Part shown: piece by piece, positions 5,321 to 6,182 of the stretch
Layout: every line of letters starts with the position of its first letter
Position numbering within the stretch: the stretch's first letter is position 1
Source of the DNA: an uncultured Campylobacter sp.
GTDB lineage: Bacteria > Campylobacterota > Campylobacteria > Campylobacterales > Campylobacteraceae
Reading direction: 5' to 3'
Assembly: GCF_938017705.1 (NCBI RefSeq)
Contig: NZ_CALIIS010000063.1
Location: 1 to 6,182 of the forward strand
Length of the DNA stretch: 6,182 nt
The notes under the pieces: model-generated
What the model was told of the DNA's origin: nothing
The model's database searches: none
Seen by the model: only the letters and a program-made list of their open reading frames with translations
Translations under genes and position numbers: made by a program

Positions 5321-5509
5321 AATTTACGCCACTTGCTGCGGCTGATAAAACGGCCCTATATTCTGGCAGGCGGCCTGAACCTTTGTAATGTTAAAAAAGC
5401 TATGGCTTACGCCCCTTATGCGTTGGATGTAAGCAGCGGCATTGAATCAAACGGCCGTAAAGATGCGGCCAAGATGAGAGAATTTATGCGCCTTGTGCGT
5501 TCACAGTAA
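5321..5509 (+). CDS. trpF: Phosphoribosylanthranilate isomerase, C-terminal fragment
   Basis: TrpF converts N-(5-phosphoribosyl)anthranilate to CdRP in tryptophan synthesis. Only the last part of the (beta/alpha)8 barrel is here: LLRLIKRPYILAGGLN, a segment NVKKAMAYAPYALDVSSGIE, then NGRKDAAKMREFMRLVRSQ and TAA at 5507-5509. ILAGGLN and ALDVSSGIE are the C-terminal phosphate-binding strands and loops typical of TrpF. About three quarters of the protein is missing: upstream the frame runs into a stop at 5318-5320, in sequence that looks like Campylobacter intergenic DNA. Similarity to TrpF seems to begin at about 5330, so the break lies between about 5320 and 5335. The gene is 11 bases ahead of trpB, the usual trpF-trpB order. 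As written it is non-functional. Confidence 0.85.
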   Translation, partial: NLRHLLRLIKRPYILAGGLNLCNVKKAMAYAPYALDVSSGIESNGRKDAAKMREFMRLVRSQ

Positions 5510-5520
5510 AGGAGGATATT

Positions 5521-6182
5521 ATGGAGAACGGCAGATTCGGCCAATTCGGCGGACAATATGTACCGGAAACGCTGATGAACGAAATTCACAAATTAACGGA
5601 GTTTTATGAGTTTTGTAAGAAAGATCCCGCTTTTCAAGAGGAACTGCAGGATCTGTTAAACAGCTACGCAAACAGGCCGTCCCGTCTGTATTATGCCGGA
5701 CGCATGACCGAGGATCTGGGCGGGGCAAAGATATATTTAAAACGGGAAGATCTGAATCATACAGGCGCACATAAAATCAATAATGCTCTCGGCCAATGTC
5801 TTTTAGCCAAAAAGATGGGAAAGACCCGTGTCATCGCCGAAACGGGAGCCGGGCAGCACGGTGTGGCGACGGCGACGGCAGCGGCATTTATGGGCCTGGA
5901 ATGCGAAGTTTTCATGGGTGAAGAAGATACGGAGCGACAAGCGCTCAATGTTTATCGCATGGAATTGCTCGGAGCTAAAGTGCATCCTGTCACATCGGGG
6001 ACACGCGTCCTTAAAGATGCCGTTAATGAGGCTATGCGTGAATGGGTCGGTCGTGTAGATGATACACATTATGTCGTCGGTTCGACTATGGGGCCCCATC
6101 CTTTCCCCATGATGGTACGTGATTTTCAAGCGGTTATCGGCAAAGAAGCGAGGGCGCAGATTCTTGAGGCGGAAGGAAAGCT
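5521..6182 (+). CDS. trpB: Tryptophan synthase beta chain, 5' part
   Basis: TrpB joins indole and L-serine to make L-tryptophan with pyridoxal phosphate, in an alpha2-beta2 complex with TrpA in the cytoplasm. The first 220 residues of about 400 are present and the gene runs off the right edge. Landmarks: FGQFGGQYVPETLM (6-19); the PLP-binding loop LNHTGAHKINNALGQ (78-92) with catalytic Lys85; AETGAGQHGVATATA (106-120) with Glu107, equivalent to Salmonella Glu109; MGEEDTERQALNVYRMELLG (132-151); and GSTMGPHPFPMMVRDFQ (187-203). The ATG at 5521 has a near-perfect AAAGGAGG (5508-5515) five bases upstream, overlapping the trpF stop, so the two are translationally close. Codon use and wording suggest a Firmicutes/Negativicutes source rather than Campylobacter, unlike everything to the left. 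Confidence 0.97.
   Translation, partial: MENGRFGQFGGQYVPETLMNEIHKLTEFYEFCKKDPAFQEELQDLLNSYANRPSRLYYAGRMTEDLGGAKIYLKREDLNHTGAHKINNALGQCLLAKKMGKTRVIAETGAGQHGVATATAAAFMGLECEVFMGEEDTERQALNVYRMELLGAKVHPVTSGTRVLKDAVNEAMREWVGRVDDTHYVVGSTMGPHPFPMMVRDFQAVIGKEARAQILEAEGK

Overview
The first roughly 5,320 bases look like a Campylobacter chromosome, probably one of the less AT-rich oral or gut species (C. gracilis, C. showae or C. curvus type). This rests on dense AAAATTTT-type words both inside and between genes, a recognisable epsilonproteobacterial-style truD, a protein of the Campylobacterota DUF5644/HdrB-C-like family, and an rnpB gene. The species is inferred, not shown. From about 5,320 to the end, codon use and base composition change abruptly. 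That part is the 3' end of trpF followed by trpB with a strong AAAGGAGG ribosome site, in a style typical of Firmicutes/Negativicutes (Dialister, Veillonella or Selenomonas type).

Layout: (1) 1-232, the last codons of a truncated gene followed by a small frameshifted and stop-broken reading frame, possibly a decayed downstream partner gene. (2) 229-1263 minus, a DUF5644/HdrB-C-like protein. (3) 1264-1370, a divergent promoter region. (4) 1371-2483 plus, truD, the tRNA pseudouridine-13 synthase. (5) 2484-2838, a gene-free spacer with a GC-rich low-complexity stretch, a perfect 10-bp tandem repeat and an imperfect hairpin. (6) 2839-3464 minus, an AT-rich accessory island holding the C-terminal remnant of a polymorphic-toxin-like protein (broken by one homopolymer frameshift and one nonsense codon) that overlaps an intact small ORF likely to be its immunity protein. 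(7) 3547-3857 plus, rnpB, the RNase P RNA, behind a TATAAT box. (8) 3898-4170 plus, a small lipoprotein with a TTG start. (9) 4171-5320, a long stretch with no convincing gene but with degenerate direct repeats. (10) 5321-6182, trpF (3' end) and trpB (5' part).

The housekeeping content concerns tRNA maturation (RNase P RNA) and modification (TruD), but nothing shows these genes to be co-regulated. The accessory content is an orphan immunity gene with its dead toxin tip, a common residue of contact-dependent or polymorphic-toxin cassette turnover. The switch to tryptophan genes falls inside trpF, with no mobile-element signature at the join. This makes a chimeric assembly at least as likely as horizontal transfer. 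I did not find a clearly new multi-gene system; the toxin/immunity remnant and the join are the parts most worth checking.
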